A stretch of DNA of 64,000 nucleotides from Corynebacterium poyangense (GTDB taxonomy: Bacteria; Actinomycetota; Actinomycetes; Mycobacteriales; Mycobacteriaceae). Position numbers and translations under genes: made by a program. This document shows positions 28,406 through 36,813 of the stretch, piece by piece. Where the stretch lies: assembly GCF_014522205.1 (NCBI RefSeq), contig NZ_CP046884.1, positions 1,054,001 through 1,118,000 of the forward strand. Reading direction: 5' to 3'. Position 1 is the stretch's first letter. Every line of letters begins with the position of its first letter. The notes under the pieces are model-generated. The model worked only from the letters and a program-made list of their open reading frames with translations. It was not told the DNA's origin and did not search any database.

Positions 28406-29686
28406 GTGAATAGAACAGTTTCCATAGCTTTAGCCTTCGTGGGATTGCTCGTAGGTGCTGGTTTCGCCACCGGTCGAGAAATAATCCAATACTTCATTTC
28501 TTTCGGCACCGTGGGATTGTGGGGTGCAGTCCTCTCCGGGGTTTTCATGGCTCTTGCCGGAGCAGTGTTCCTACAACTAGGTAGTTATTTCTTAGCCAAT
28601 GAACACAACCTCGTTTTCCGTAACTTATCTTTCGCCTGGCTGTCCTGGCTTCTTGACGTTATGGTGACGCTGACCCTTTTCGCCATCGGCTTCGTCATGT
28701 TGGCTGGTGCAGGTTCCAATTTGGAACAACAATTCGGCTGGCCCTCGTGGATCGGCTCGGGACTGATGTTGATTCTGGTGATTGTCACCGGGTTTTTTGA
28801 CGTCGACAAAGTCAGCAACATTATTTCCTGGGTCACCCCGCTGATCATTGTGGCGGTTATCGTCGCCTTTATTTACACGCTTTTCCACATCCCGCAAGAT
28901 ACCGCCCACCTCAGTGAACTTGCTCAGCGTAAAGAGTCTCCAGTTAGCCCATGGTGGTTGGCGGCGCTCAACTACAACGGTTTGGCATTGCTGCTCGGGG
29001 TGTCTATGTCGATTGTGATCGGCGGCAACCACACTGACACCACTGCTGCAGCTCGCGGTGGATTAGCTGGCGGAGTGCTCTACACCGTGATGCTTTTGAT
29101 GGCTGCGGTGACGCTATTTCTTTCCTTCGATCAAATAGCAGACGCCGATGTTCCCATGCTCACCATCATGGAAAACATTCACCCGGCACTGGCTTTGGTC
29201 ATGGTGTGGATCATCTTCGCGATGATCTATAACACGTGCATTGGGATGTTTTATTCGCTCGGAAAGCGACTAACCGCTAAAAACGAAAAGCATTTCATCC
29301 CGGTATTCGTCGTGTTGTGTCTCATGGGATACGCTGTAAGTTTCGTTGGTTTTTCAGAACTCATGAGCAAGGTCTATCCCATCATCGGCTATGCCGGCAT
29401 GTTTATGGTGGTGGTCCTGCTGGGATTCTGGATTCGCTCACGAGTAGAAATTAACCGTGAATCCCGGTTAAGAGATAAGATCCGACGTTTGGTTCGTCGC
29501 CGCGAAGATCCTACCAAGCGTTTTACCTCCAAGCAGGCTCGGGAATTGGAACATGCCTTGGCAGAATCCCAAGCTGAAGCCGAGCAGATTGAAGAAACCA
29601 TTTCTGAAGAAGTGCGCGATGAACTGAATTTGGAATCTCCTTCCGATCAGGCTGAAGAGGAGAATACAAAGACCGCTGGGGCTTAG
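28406..29686 (+). CDS. YkvI-like membrane transporter (APC superfamily)
   Basis: 426 residues. About ten to eleven membrane segments run from residue 5 to about 340, opening with AFVGLLVGAGFATGREI, the glycine-rich first helix typical of amino-acid/sodium symporter relatives of YkvI. The C-terminal 90 residues are charged, with acidic coiled-coil character (ALAESQAEAEQIEET), and likely cytoplasmic. The substrate is unknown. GAGGAG (28389-28394) lies 11 nt before the GTG. A clear paralogue, with a broken reading frame, is at 50.3-51.6 kb. Confidence 0.75.
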   Translation: MNRTVSIALAFVGLLVGAGFATGREIIQYFISFGTVGLWGAVLSGVFMALAGAVFLQLGSYFLANEHNLVFRNLSFAWLSWLLDVMVTLTLFAIGFVMLAGAGSNLEQQFGWPSWIGSGLMLILVIVTGFFDVDKVSNIISWVTPLIIVAVIVAFIYTLFHIPQDTAHLSELAQRKESPVSPWWLAALNYNGLALLLGVSMSIVIGGNHTDTTAAARGGLAGGVLYTVMLLMAAVTLFLSFDQIADADVPMLTIMENIHPALALVMVWIIFAMIYNTCIGMFYSLGKRLTAKNEKHFIPVFVVLCLMGYAVSFVGFSELMSKVYPIIGYAGMFMVVVLLGFWIRSRVEINRESRLRDKIRRLVRRREDPTKRFTSKQARELEHALAESQAEAEQIEETISEEVRDELNLESPSDQAEEENTKTAGA

Positions 29687-29759
29687 CGCGTGGGTTGAGA
29701 GGGAAGCGCTAGGGGCAGCTTGCTCGACAGTGCGGAAAGAATGAGGGAAACTGGGAGGC

Positions 29760-30839
29760 ATGACATATCTCCCAGCTCCTGACCGTTATGACCAGATGAT
29801 CTATCGGAGAGTAGGTCATTCCGGATTAAAATTGCCTGCCCTTTCTTTAGGGTTGTGGCATAACTTTGGGGATGATTATCCACTGGAGAATCAGCGGGCT
29901 ATAGTTCATCGGGCCTTTGATCGGGGAATTACTCACTTTGATTTAGCTAATAATTATGGCCCGCCCGCCGGCAGCGCGGAGCGGAATTTCGGCAGAATTT
30001 TGCAGGATGATTTAGCTCATCACCGCGATGAGTTGATTATCTCCACGAAAGCCGGCTGGTATATGTGGGATGGCCCTTATGGCTTCGGCGGATCCCGAAA
30101 ATACCTCATGAGCTCGTTGGATCAATCTTTGGATCGGCTAGGCGTTGACTATGTTGATATTTTCTATCATCATCGTCCAGATCCCGATACTCCTTTAGAT
30201 GAAACCATGTATGCCTTAAGGGATATTGTGAGTTCAGGAAAGGCTCTATACGTCGGAATTTCTTCTTATGGCCCTGAGCTGACTGCCGAAGCCGCAGAGT
30301 TTATGTCCGAAGAGGGCTGTCCACTATTGATTCATCAACCTTCTTATTCCATTGTTAATCGGTGGGTGGAAGAACCCGGTGAGGACGAGGAAAGTTTATT
30401 AGAGTCTGCCGCTAATAACGGATTAGGCGTCATCGCCTTTTCTCCTTTGGCCCAAGGTTTGTTGACGAATCGCTATATAGACGGAGTTCCTGAAGGGTCT
30501 CGGGCAGCAGCCGGAAAGTCACTTCATAAGGGAATGCTGTCGGAAGAAAACCTAGCAATGGTGCGTCGCCTCAGTGATATCGCCGCGGAGCGGGATCAAA
30601 CCTTAGCGCAGATGGCTATTGCCTGGGTATTGCGGGAACAGGGAGATTATGGGGAAGAAACCGTCACGAGCGCCCTAATCGGAGCTTCAAGTGTTGCTCA
30701 GCTGGATGAGAATATTGACGCTTTGCATAACCTGGAATTCTCTGAGGCAGAGCGGGCAGCGATAGATGAGGCATCCTCAGATGCCGGCATCAATATCTGG
30801 GCGGAAGCAACGAAGTCCAGGATTCACGGCGATGAGTAG
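29760..30839 (+). CDS. Aldo/keto reductase, YghZ (L-glyceraldehyde 3-phosphate reductase) type
   Basis: 359 residues. YRRVGHSGLKLPALSLGLWH near 15-34 and NFGDDYP are the YghZ subgroup opening; catalytic Asp-Tyr-Lys-His residues appear in HFDLANNYG (near 61-69), STKAGW (near 96) and YHHRPDP near 139. IGASSVAQLDENI near 305 binds the NADPH adenosine phosphate. E. coli YghZ reduces L-glyceraldehyde 3-phosphate and methylglyoxal; a detoxification role is inferred. GGGAGG precedes the ATG directly. It converges on lysE with 1 bp between the stops. Confidence 0.85.
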   Translation: MTYLPAPDRYDQMIYRRVGHSGLKLPALSLGLWHNFGDDYPLENQRAIVHRAFDRGITHFDLANNYGPPAGSAERNFGRILQDDLAHHRDELIISTKAGWYMWDGPYGFGGSRKYLMSSLDQSLDRLGVDYVDIFYHHRPDPDTPLDETMYALRDIVSSGKALYVGISSYGPELTAEAAEFMSEEGCPLLIHQPSYSIVNRWVEEPGEDEESLLESAANNGLGVIAFSPLAQGLLTNRYIDGVPEGSRAAAGKSLHKGMLSEENLAMVRRLSDIAAERDQTLAQMAIAWVLREQGDYGEETVTSALIGASSVAQLDENIDALHNLEFSEAERAAIDEASSDAGINIWAEATKSRIHGDE

Positions 30840-30840
30840 A

Positions 30841-31527
30841 TTAGGACGCCGTGATGAGTTTCATGGCTATCAGGCAGAGAATTCCGGCGATCACCCAGTT
30901 CAATACCCGCCATACTTGGGGGGAAGAAAGTGGGCGAGATAGCGCTCGCGCCCCGTAGCCAATCATCGGGAACCATACGGCGCTGGCTAATAAAGCTCCG
31001 AGCGTAAATAACCAGCGACCGGGATTGCCATATTGGTTGGCAATTCCACCGACCATGACGATGGTGTCCACATAGGCCCCAGGATTAAGCCAGGTTAAAG
31101 TAAGCGCTGCGAGCGCCGGTTGGACCCAAGTCCGCTGAGTGGTGTGCGTCTGCGTCTGCTGTCTGGTTTTAAGCGCGGTTCCTCCGCCGGGATAGTCAGG
31201 ATCGATGACGCGTTGTGGCTCCTGAGAATCTATGACACTGACGCGCTTGGGATGTAAGGCATCCCGAATAGACATTGCTGCAAACCACAACAGATACAGA
31301 GCGCCTAGCCATCGAAGCACTAAGAGAATATGCGGAGATAACTGACTAATATGTCCGACGCTGAGCACGCCGATCGCATACAGCGCCATGTCAGAGCAAA
31401 AGCAAATAGCGATGACAAGAGTGATGTATTCGCGCCGGATGCCTTGTTTGATCATCAAGATATTTTGTGGACCAACAGCGACAATCAGCGATATTCCTAA
31501 AAAGAAACCAGACATTACTAAGGCCAT
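30841..31527 (-). CDS. lysE: LysE, L-lysine/L-arginine exporter
   Basis: 228 residues, five to six membrane spans. VGPQNILMIKQGIRREY near 18-34, LRWLGALYLLWFAAMSIRDA near 69-88, LTWLNPGAYVDT near 146 and ALSRPLSSPQVWRVLNW near 196-212 match the C. glutamicum exporter closely over the full length. The central charged loop (residues 90-135) is variable in the family. It removes excess basic amino acids such as those from peptide uptake. The ATG stands 7 nt after CACACT. The divergent lysG next door is its known activator in C. glutamicum, using lysine, arginine or histidine as co-inducer. Confidence 0.93.
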   Translation of the reverse strand: MALVMSGFFLGISLIVAVGPQNILMIKQGIRREYITLVIAICFCSDMALYAIGVLSVGHISQLSPHILLVLRWLGALYLLWFAAMSIRDALHPKRVSVIDSQEPQRVIDPDYPGGGTALKTRQQTQTHTTQRTWVQPALAALTLTWLNPGAYVDTIVMVGGIANQYGNPGRWLFTLGALLASAVWFPMIGYGARALSRPLSSPQVWRVLNWVIAGILCLIAMKLITAS

Positions 31528-31534
31528 GCTGCTT

Positions 31535-31540
31535 AGTGTG
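31535..31540 (-). promoter_or_regulatory. Possible -10 box CACACT of lysE
   Basis: Minus-strand CACACT, 7 nt, then the lysE ATG at 31527. The 70-bp lysE-lysG spacer must also hold the LysG binding site. Confidence 0.35.
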
Positions 31541-31597
31541 GTCCCCCACTGAGATGAAGTCCAATTGAAGTTTCTACATGTGGTTTAATTGAGCTTC

Positions 31598-32473
31598 ATG
31601 AACACAGTGCATTTAGATACCCTCCTGACCATAGTGGATGAGGGCAGTTTCGAACACGCTGCTTTGGTGCTAGGGATCTCTCCTTCAGCGGTTAGTCAGC
31701 GCATCAAAGCCTTGGAAAATGAGACGGGGCGTGTCTTGTTGCACCGTACGACACCAGTCACAGCCACTGCGGCAGGCGAGGTATTGGTCCAAGGGGCACG
31801 AAGAATGGCATTGGTCGAAGCTGAAATCCAAGCCCAACTACGGGACCGGATGAGCCACGTGGCTTTAGCGGTAGCAGTCAACGCAGATAGCCTAGCTACA
31901 TGGTTTCAAGGGGTTTTGGCTAAGGTGGCGCAATGGGATAATGCCGCCTTGCATCTCAGAACAGCCGATGAATCTCACACCAAAGCCTTATTGAGACGCG
32001 GAGATGTCTTAGGAGCGGTGACCACCAGTGCTGAGCCGGTATCTGGCTGTGTTGCCTATCCACTGGGTGAAATGAAATATCGAGCAACTGCATCCCCCCA
32101 GCTGAAAGAGCGCTTCACGAAAGAGAACGGCGACATTGATTGGGCGCGTATGCCGGTTCTGCGTTATGGCCCGAAAGATACTCTCCAAGATGATGATCTC
32201 ACTGGGCGGATAGATCCTGCGGAGCGACGAGAACGTCGAGTATCTCGGATCCCCTCCTCGGAAGCCTTTCTTGAAGCTACCCGAGTTGGAGTGGGATGGG
32301 CTTTATTACCAGTTCAGCAAGCTGAACACTTGGTGGCCCGTGGGGACTTGGTGTACCTTGATGACCGTTTGCAAACAGTCCCGCTGTATTGGCAGCGTTG
32401 GCGGCTTCAATCAGCACTCTTAGAAAGGCTAACCGACGCCGTATTGGAAGCAGCCACCGAGTTAGCTAGCTAA
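31598..32473 (+). CDS. lysG: LysG, LysR-type activator of lysE
   Basis: 291 residues from ATG 31598. The N-terminal helix-turn-helix is LDTLLTIVDEGSFEHAALVL with SPSAVSQRIKALE; the following TPVTATAAGEVL is the LTTR linker region. The C-terminal effector domain has RIPSSEAFLEATRVGVGWAL near 219-238. Divergent placement beside lysE is the C. glutamicum arrangement. A TTG at 31589 would add three residues but has no support. It converges on the hydroquinone-reductase-like gene. Confidence 0.9.
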   Translation: MNTVHLDTLLTIVDEGSFEHAALVLGISPSAVSQRIKALENETGRVLLHRTTPVTATAAGEVLVQGARRMALVEAEIQAQLRDRMSHVALAVAVNADSLATWFQGVLAKVAQWDNAALHLRTADESHTKALLRRGDVLGAVTTSAEPVSGCVAYPLGEMKYRATASPQLKERFTKENGDIDWARMPVLRYGPKDTLQDDDLTGRIDPAERRERRVSRIPSSEAFLEATRVGVGWALLPVQQAEHLVARGDLVYLDDRLQTVPLYWQRWRLQSALLERLTDAVLEAATELAS

Positions 32474-32505
32474 GACACCTGGTAGGAAAAGTGGGGGAGA
32501 AATAA

Positions 32506-33513
32506 TTAAGACCTGTCCGGTTCGCCGGCTTCAGAGGGGAAGACAGAACCGGGGAGAAACTCTCGCCCATGAGGTTGCAGAAGAGGGGAGAGGTCTGGGC
32601 CTTGGGGGATGATGCCGGTGGGATTAATGTCAGAATGCACACCATAATAATGTTGTTTGATTTGGTGAAAATCAGTGGTTTCTCCGAAAGCAGGTATCTG
32701 AAAAAGTTCTTTCAGATATCCCCATAGATGCGGCATTTCGCTTATTTTGTTTCGGTTGCATTTGAAATGGTTGTGGTATACGGCGTCAAATCTAATGAGT
32801 GTGCAATAGAGCCGGATGTCGGCTTCGCTGAGGAATGAGCCCATGAGGAAACGCTGCCGGCTGAGGCGGTCTTCAAGGACATCAAGAGCGCTCCAGAGTT
32901 GCTCATAGGCCGTGTCATAGGCGTGTTGAGATTGGGCAAAACCACACCGATACACCCCATTGTTGATGGTGTTGTAGATCCACTCCATCAATTCTCGCAT
33001 TTCTTCGCAGCGATCCTTAGGCCAGAGCTGAGGTGCATTGTGATGATGAAACTTCCGCCACTGAAAAGAAAAATCCTCAGTAATGCTCTGAAAATTATTG
33101 GTGACGACTTTTCCGGTTGTCACATCAATGAGACAAGGGACGGTAATGCCCTGCGCATAGTCGGGGAAACGGCGTAGATAGGCGTCACGAAGAAAATGGA
33201 TGCCGAGAACCGGGTCCTTGTGGTGTGGATCTAGATCAAAGGTCCATGAGCGAGAATCATGGAGGGGCCCTGCCAAGCCGAGGGAAATAACAGAGTCAAG
33301 GCCGAGGAGGCGTCGGGTGATAATGGCGCGATGAGCCCAGGGGCAAGCTCGAGCGCCGATAAGTCGATAGCGTCCGGATTCGACTGGCCACAAGTAATGA
33401 CCGTCCGGGGTCAGCACCGGAGGAGAACCAGGTGGAAGATCAGAAACAATTCGGTCATTGATATAGCGGGTGTCTCGGTGAAATTCACCAGCGTGACTAC
33501 TGTTTTCTGGCAT
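32506..33513 (-). CDS. Glutathionyl-hydroquinone reductase-like (Xi-class GST) protein
   Basis: 335 residues. The thioredoxin-like half holds the CPWAHR active-site motif near 58-63 with its nucleophilic Cys58, and an SITEDF segment near 140 for thiol binding; the helical half carries GSFLSEADIRLYCTLIRFDA near 235-254. Xi-class enzymes reduce glutathionyl-hydroquinones. Corynebacteria make mycothiol rather than glutathione, so the true thiol may be mycothiol. The ATG at 33513 has GAAGGG only 2 nt upstream, a poor fit. It is followed on the same strand by nothing and preceded by an ornithine cyclodeaminase homologue, so a two-gene message is possible. Confidence 0.85.
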   Translation of the reverse strand: MPENSSHAGEFHRDTRYINDRIVSDLPPGSPPVLTPDGHYLWPVESGRYRLIGARACPWAHRAIITRRLLGLDSVISLGLAGPLHDSRSWTFDLDPHHKDPVLGIHFLRDAYLRRFPDYAQGITVPCLIDVTTGKVVTNNFQSITEDFSFQWRKFHHHNAPQLWPKDRCEEMRELMEWIYNTINNGVYRCGFAQSQHAYDTAYEQLWSALDVLEDRLSRQRFLMGSFLSEADIRLYCTLIRFDAVYHNHFKCNRNKISEMPHLWGYLKELFQIPAFGETTDFHQIKQHYYGVHSDINPTGIIPQGPDLSPLLQPHGREFLPGSVFPSEAGEPDRS

Positions 33514-33541
33514 GGCCCTTCTCTATTTATTGATGGATCAA

Positions 33542-34477
33542 CTAAGTTAGGTTAGCAGCCTTAGCCACCGCAACGGCAACAGCGAGATCCTCCCATGACA
33601 TGCCGGTGGTCTTGATGATATTGGGGCGATCATCGGCCCGATGAACCTCACCGCGAACTAATTGCGCCAGGGTGTGAAGGTGTCCATCGGGCAAGGGCTG
33701 ATCGTGATGGGCCAGTACAATATCTCCCGCCTCCCGCCATGCCGTGGCTACATCTTCCACTATGACCAAAGAGCGATGGACCAGAGAACTGGGGAGTTCA
33801 CGACGCTGTGGCGAGTGAGACCCCATGGCTACGACACAGGCGCCATCGGCAACGGCATCCGGAATGACCGGATCTTCCGCTGAGGTGGTGCAACAGATAA
33901 TATCGGCCTGGCGCGTGGCGTCATCGACTTCTTCCCGGTCGAGCACCCGCACCTCGAATCCCTGTTCCCGAAGAGTGTGCGCAGCCTGCTGCGCCGATGC
34001 GGGGGTTAAAGAGTACAGAGCTATATCGGATAACTCGCGAATTGCTGCCATGGCATGAACATGGCCGATAGCTTGGGGGCCGGAACCTAAAACGAGCAGA
34101 TTCGAGGCATCCACAGAGGCCAGCTTGTCGGCCGCTAATGCTGATACGGCAGGAGTACGCAGATTGGTAATTGACTCACCTTCCAGAATCAGCCGAGGAG
34201 ACAAAGTTTCGGTATCGCAGAGGTGATATAGAGCCTGAATGCGCGGAAGTCCCCGCTCACTATTTTCTGGGGCGAGGGTGAGGATCTTCACTCCGGTCCA
34301 GTCCTTATTAGTGGAAGGCATGAGAAGTAATTCTCCGGTACCGGTGGGAATAGACACTCGTGCAGGGTCAGTTTCCGGATCAAAGCCGGCTAATAAAACC
34401 TCTGCGAGAGCTTGGCGTGCGGCAGTTGGACTGAGAAGTTGGTAAATTTCCTGGTCGCTGAGATAGGGCACCGGCAT
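33542..34477 (-). CDS. Ornithine cyclodeaminase / mu-crystallin family protein
   Basis: 311 residues. The NAD-binding fold shows LVLGSGPQAIGHVHAMAAIR near 131-150 and CCTTSAEDPVIP near 197; the family N-terminus MPVPYLSDQEIYQLL is present. Members include ornithine cyclodeaminase, alanine dehydrogenase and ketimine reductases, and the true reaction cannot be chosen. GGAGATCTT precedes the ATG. The stop lies 28 bp before the start of the Xi-class GST gene, so they may share a transcript. Confidence 0.82.
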   Translation of the reverse strand: MPVPYLSDQEIYQLLSPTAARQALAEVLLAGFDPETDPARVSIPTGTGELLLMPSTNKDWTGVKILTLAPENSERGLPRIQALYHLCDTETLSPRLILEGESITNLRTPAVSALAADKLASVDASNLLVLGSGPQAIGHVHAMAAIRELSDIALYSLTPASAQQAAHTLREQGFEVRVLDREEVDDATRQADIICCTTSAEDPVIPDAVADGACVVAMGSHSPQRRELPSSLVHRSLVIVEDVATAWREAGDIVLAHHDQPLPDGHLHTLAQLVRGEVHRADDRPNIIKTTGMSWEDLAVAVAVAKAANLT

Positions 34478-34590
34478 AAGATCTCCTTAGTGTGAGGATT
34501 GATTATCGGAAAAGTTCTTGTATCCCAGTATTAACAGGAAAAGGGTCCGGCTCGCCGGTATTCCAGCACAAAATTTCGGGTAGGATCCCT

Positions 34591-34596
34591 TAGGCT
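34591..34596 (+). promoter_or_regulatory. -10 box TAGGCT of the DoxX gene
   Basis: TAGGCT, 8 nt, then ATG at 34605; no Shine-Dalgarno site is present. A second candidate TAGGAT lies at 34581-34586. Confidence 0.45.
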
Positions 34597-34604
34597 AAAA
34601 AGTT

Positions 34605-35528
34605 ATGAGCGATACTTCCCAATCCAAACCAGACCGCGCCATAGAGGGTGTAGACGACGAGGTTCCGGCCTATCGACCCGATAAGACTACTCCTTTACCT
34701 CGAACGGAAGCCGCCGAGAATGATATTTATCAGCGCACGGGTCGGGTAGCCCCTCAGGTTATTAGGCCTGCCGAATCGGAGGAACAGCCGACAACGGCAA
34801 TGGAGCGGCCAACTGACTCACTTCCCGAATCAGCAGAACCGACCGTAGTTGAAACATCTCAACCGACTACCGAATTAACGGCACAGCCGATAGAGCGTCA
34901 ATATCAACCTTCTCCAGAGTCATCTTTTGATGACACCAGTGAGCCTCTTCAATCCTCGGAGAATGTTACGACGGCGACGACAGTTCATGATTATGGTGAT
35001 GATCTACCGGAATACCGCCGTGGTACTACCGACCTAGGGTTGTTGATTCTCCGCGTACTCCTCGCTGCATGGCTGCTAGTGGATTCTTTGGGAGCATTTT
35101 TTGGCTTGGGCGGAGGCGGCATTGGGGCGCTTCAGGAAACCTTCTCGGCGTATCGTGAACCACACCTCCTTGCCATCATCATCCCTTCCTTAGAGCTTGC
35201 CGCCGGAGTATTTCTTCTGTTCGGTCTTGTTACTCCACTTTTTGCCGGCTTAGCTACCGTAGCAACTGTCTTTAGAGTGGTTCATGCCTACGCTCAAAAT
35301 CCGCTAGGTTTTAACCCCTTCCATTGGGAAGCTCCGCTGATGTTGGCGGTGTTGTTAGCATCACTAGCGATTGCGCTGCAATTTACCGGACCGGGTTTGT
35401 ATTCGCTCGACGGAGGGCGCTCCTGGGCCCGTCGTCCCTTAGCTTCTTCCTGGCTTTTCGTAGTTCTCGGGGTGGCAGCAGCAGTAGCTTTATGGTGGTT
35501 TGGGGCAGGCACAAACCCGTTTAATTAG
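34605..35528 (+). CDS. DoxX-family membrane protein with long disordered N-terminus
   Basis: 307 residues. Residues 1-140 are polar and rich in Pro, Glu, Thr and Ser with no fold evident. Four membrane helices follow: LGLLILRVLLAAWLLVDSLG near 147-166, LLAIIIPSLELAAGVFLLFG near 194-213, the PLMLAVLLASLAIALQF segment near 247, and a last WLFVVLGVAAAVALWW near 286-301. The four-helix DoxX bundle is well supported; its function in corynebacteria is unknown. The last 8 bp overlap the convergent mannosyltransferase gene. Confidence 0.78.
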   Translation: MSDTSQSKPDRAIEGVDDEVPAYRPDKTTPLPRTEAAENDIYQRTGRVAPQVIRPAESEEQPTTAMERPTDSLPESAEPTVVETSQPTTELTAQPIERQYQPSPESSFDDTSEPLQSSENVTTATTVHDYGDDLPEYRRGTTDLGLLILRVLLAAWLLVDSLGAFFGLGGGGIGALQETFSAYREPHLLAIIIPSLELAAGVFLLFGLVTPLFAGLATVATVFRVVHAYAQNPLGFNPFHWEAPLMLAVLLASLAIALQFTGPGLYSLDGGRSWARRPLASSWLFVVLGVAAAVALWWFGAGTNPFN

Positions 35529-36792
35529 CGACGCTGCGCTCTTTGCTGATGGTGGTTGGTTCATGACGAACCAGCCACCATAGTGCTATGAGCCAGGCTA
35601 TGGCTAACCACACATAGTCAGAGACCAAGATGGTGGCGTACCAAGGGAGAGTAAAAACATCAATTCCATCGCCGAACCACCATTTAGGTGGCACAGTGAG
35701 GCACAGAACAAACCATAGTGTAGTGACGAGCGCTAGGGGACGGCTGTGGGCAGGGGTGCGGCAGATCCGGATAAGTGACACTGGCAGTAACAATGCTAAC
35801 CACACCCAATGATGGGACCAGCTGATAGGGGAGATCAGCAACATGATGACGGCGTTGGTTAGCCAGGCTTCGGTGTCCCATCCACGCCGGAGTAGCTGGA
35901 GTATAAGCCAGGCGCCCAGGGCGATGGTGAGCAAAACGAGGATGACCCAGACCGTGTTTAGGATTGCAGTGCCTTCGGCAGACTCCAAATAGCTTCGACT
36001 AGGAAACCACCGCATAACCACCGCTTTGAGGGAGCTATTGGAGGTGTAAGTGGGGTCTACTCCTATTTCGCCGCCGAGACCAATGTTGGATAGCACGCTG
36101 AAGTATTCCTTGGCAATATTTGGGCGGAATATGGTTGCGAGAATAGTGGCGATGATGCCAGAGATCCCTGCGGTGATGATGGGGCGGAGGTCTTTTTTCA
36201 AGAGAAAAAAGAGAAGCATGGCCAGGGGGGAGATCTTGATGGCGGCTGCGATGCCGATGAGCCATCCCTGCGGAAGAGTGCGTTTCCGCGGCAAGATATC
36301 GAGCACAACGAGGGCCATGAGGATGACGTTGATTTGCCCAAAATGATTATTGAGGCGGATTGGTTCTAGGGCAAGACCTACAGCCCATGTGCCGGCGGTC
36401 ATAAGGGCTATTGAGCGCGGGGGATAGTCGGAAAAAAGCTGACGGATAAGGATGTAGGTGCATATCAGCAGCAGCAAGGAAGTGAGGATCACTATGGTGT
36501 AGCCGGCCGCTGAGTCGCTTATCGGGAAGAACCCTAGTGGTGAAAGAAATAAGGCTCCGAAGGGCGGGTAGATGAAAGGTAAAGACACATCGCCGACCTG
36601 AATATAATTGCTATATAGCGGTGCGTCGTGGAGATAAGCAACCACCCCTCGCCGATAAATAGCCGCATCAAGAGCAATGCGGGTTAAAAACATCTCAGCG
36701 ATGGTAATGGCCACTCCCACGGCAAAGAGGAGGACCCCCAGTTGAGTTAATCTTCGGTTCTGAAGGTCCTTGCGCAGGTCGGGGAGTATCAC
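35521..36792 (-). CDS. GT87-family (DUF2029) polyprenol-phosphomannose mannosyltransferase
   Basis: 423 residues with ten or more hydrophobic spans. The GT-C type loop contains the catalytic-type Asp region IALDAAIYRRGVVAYLHDAP near 35-54 and YPPFGALFLSPLG near 75-87. HFGQINVILMALVVLDILPR near 148 and WLIGIAAAIKISPLAMLLFF near 177 are typical of GT87 mannosyltransferases such as PimE and Rv2181, which add mannose to phosphatidyl-myo-inositol mannosides and lipoarabinomannan on the outer face of the membrane. The acceptor here is unknown. GTG at 36792 is 7 nt after a TACAGT box. It follows ilvD on the same strand. Confidence 0.78.
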   Translation of the reverse strand: MILPDLRKDLQNRRLTQLGVLLFAVGVAITIAEMFLTRIALDAAIYRRGVVAYLHDAPLYSNYIQVGDVSLPFIYPPFGALFLSPLGFFPISDSAAGYTIVILTSLLLLICTYILIRQLFSDYPPRSIALMTAGTWAVGLALEPIRLNNHFGQINVILMALVVLDILPRKRTLPQGWLIGIAAAIKISPLAMLLFFLLKKDLRPIITAGISGIIATILATIFRPNIAKEYFSVLSNIGLGGEIGVDPTYTSNSSLKAVVMRWFPSRSYLESAEGTAILNTVWVILVLLTIALGAWLILQLLRRGWDTEAWLTNAVIMLLISPISWSHHWVWLALLLPVSLIRICRTPAHSRPLALVTTLWFVLCLTVPPKWWFGDGIDVFTLPWYATILVSDYVWLAIAWLIALWWLVRHEPTTISKERSVAN

Positions 36793-36799
36793 GCGCTTA

Positions 36800-36805
36800 A
36801 CTGTA
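36800..36805 (-). promoter_or_regulatory. -10 box TACAGT of the GT87 gene
   Basis: Minus-strand TACAGT, 7 nt, then GTG at 36792, leaderless layout; it sits in the 21-bp gap after ilvD. Confidence 0.45.
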
Positions 36806-36813
36806 GCGGATCG

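Noticed and set aside
29684..29711. TAGCGC/GCGCTA inverted repeat after the intact YkvI-like gene as a terminator
   Set aside because: Six-bp stem with a 16-nt loop and no T run; too weak.
33547..33562. TTAGGTTAGC resembling a DtxR half-site upstream of the Xi-class GST gene
   Set aside because: Only one half matches (the other half reads AGCCTTAG), and part of it encodes the end of the cyclodeaminase gene.
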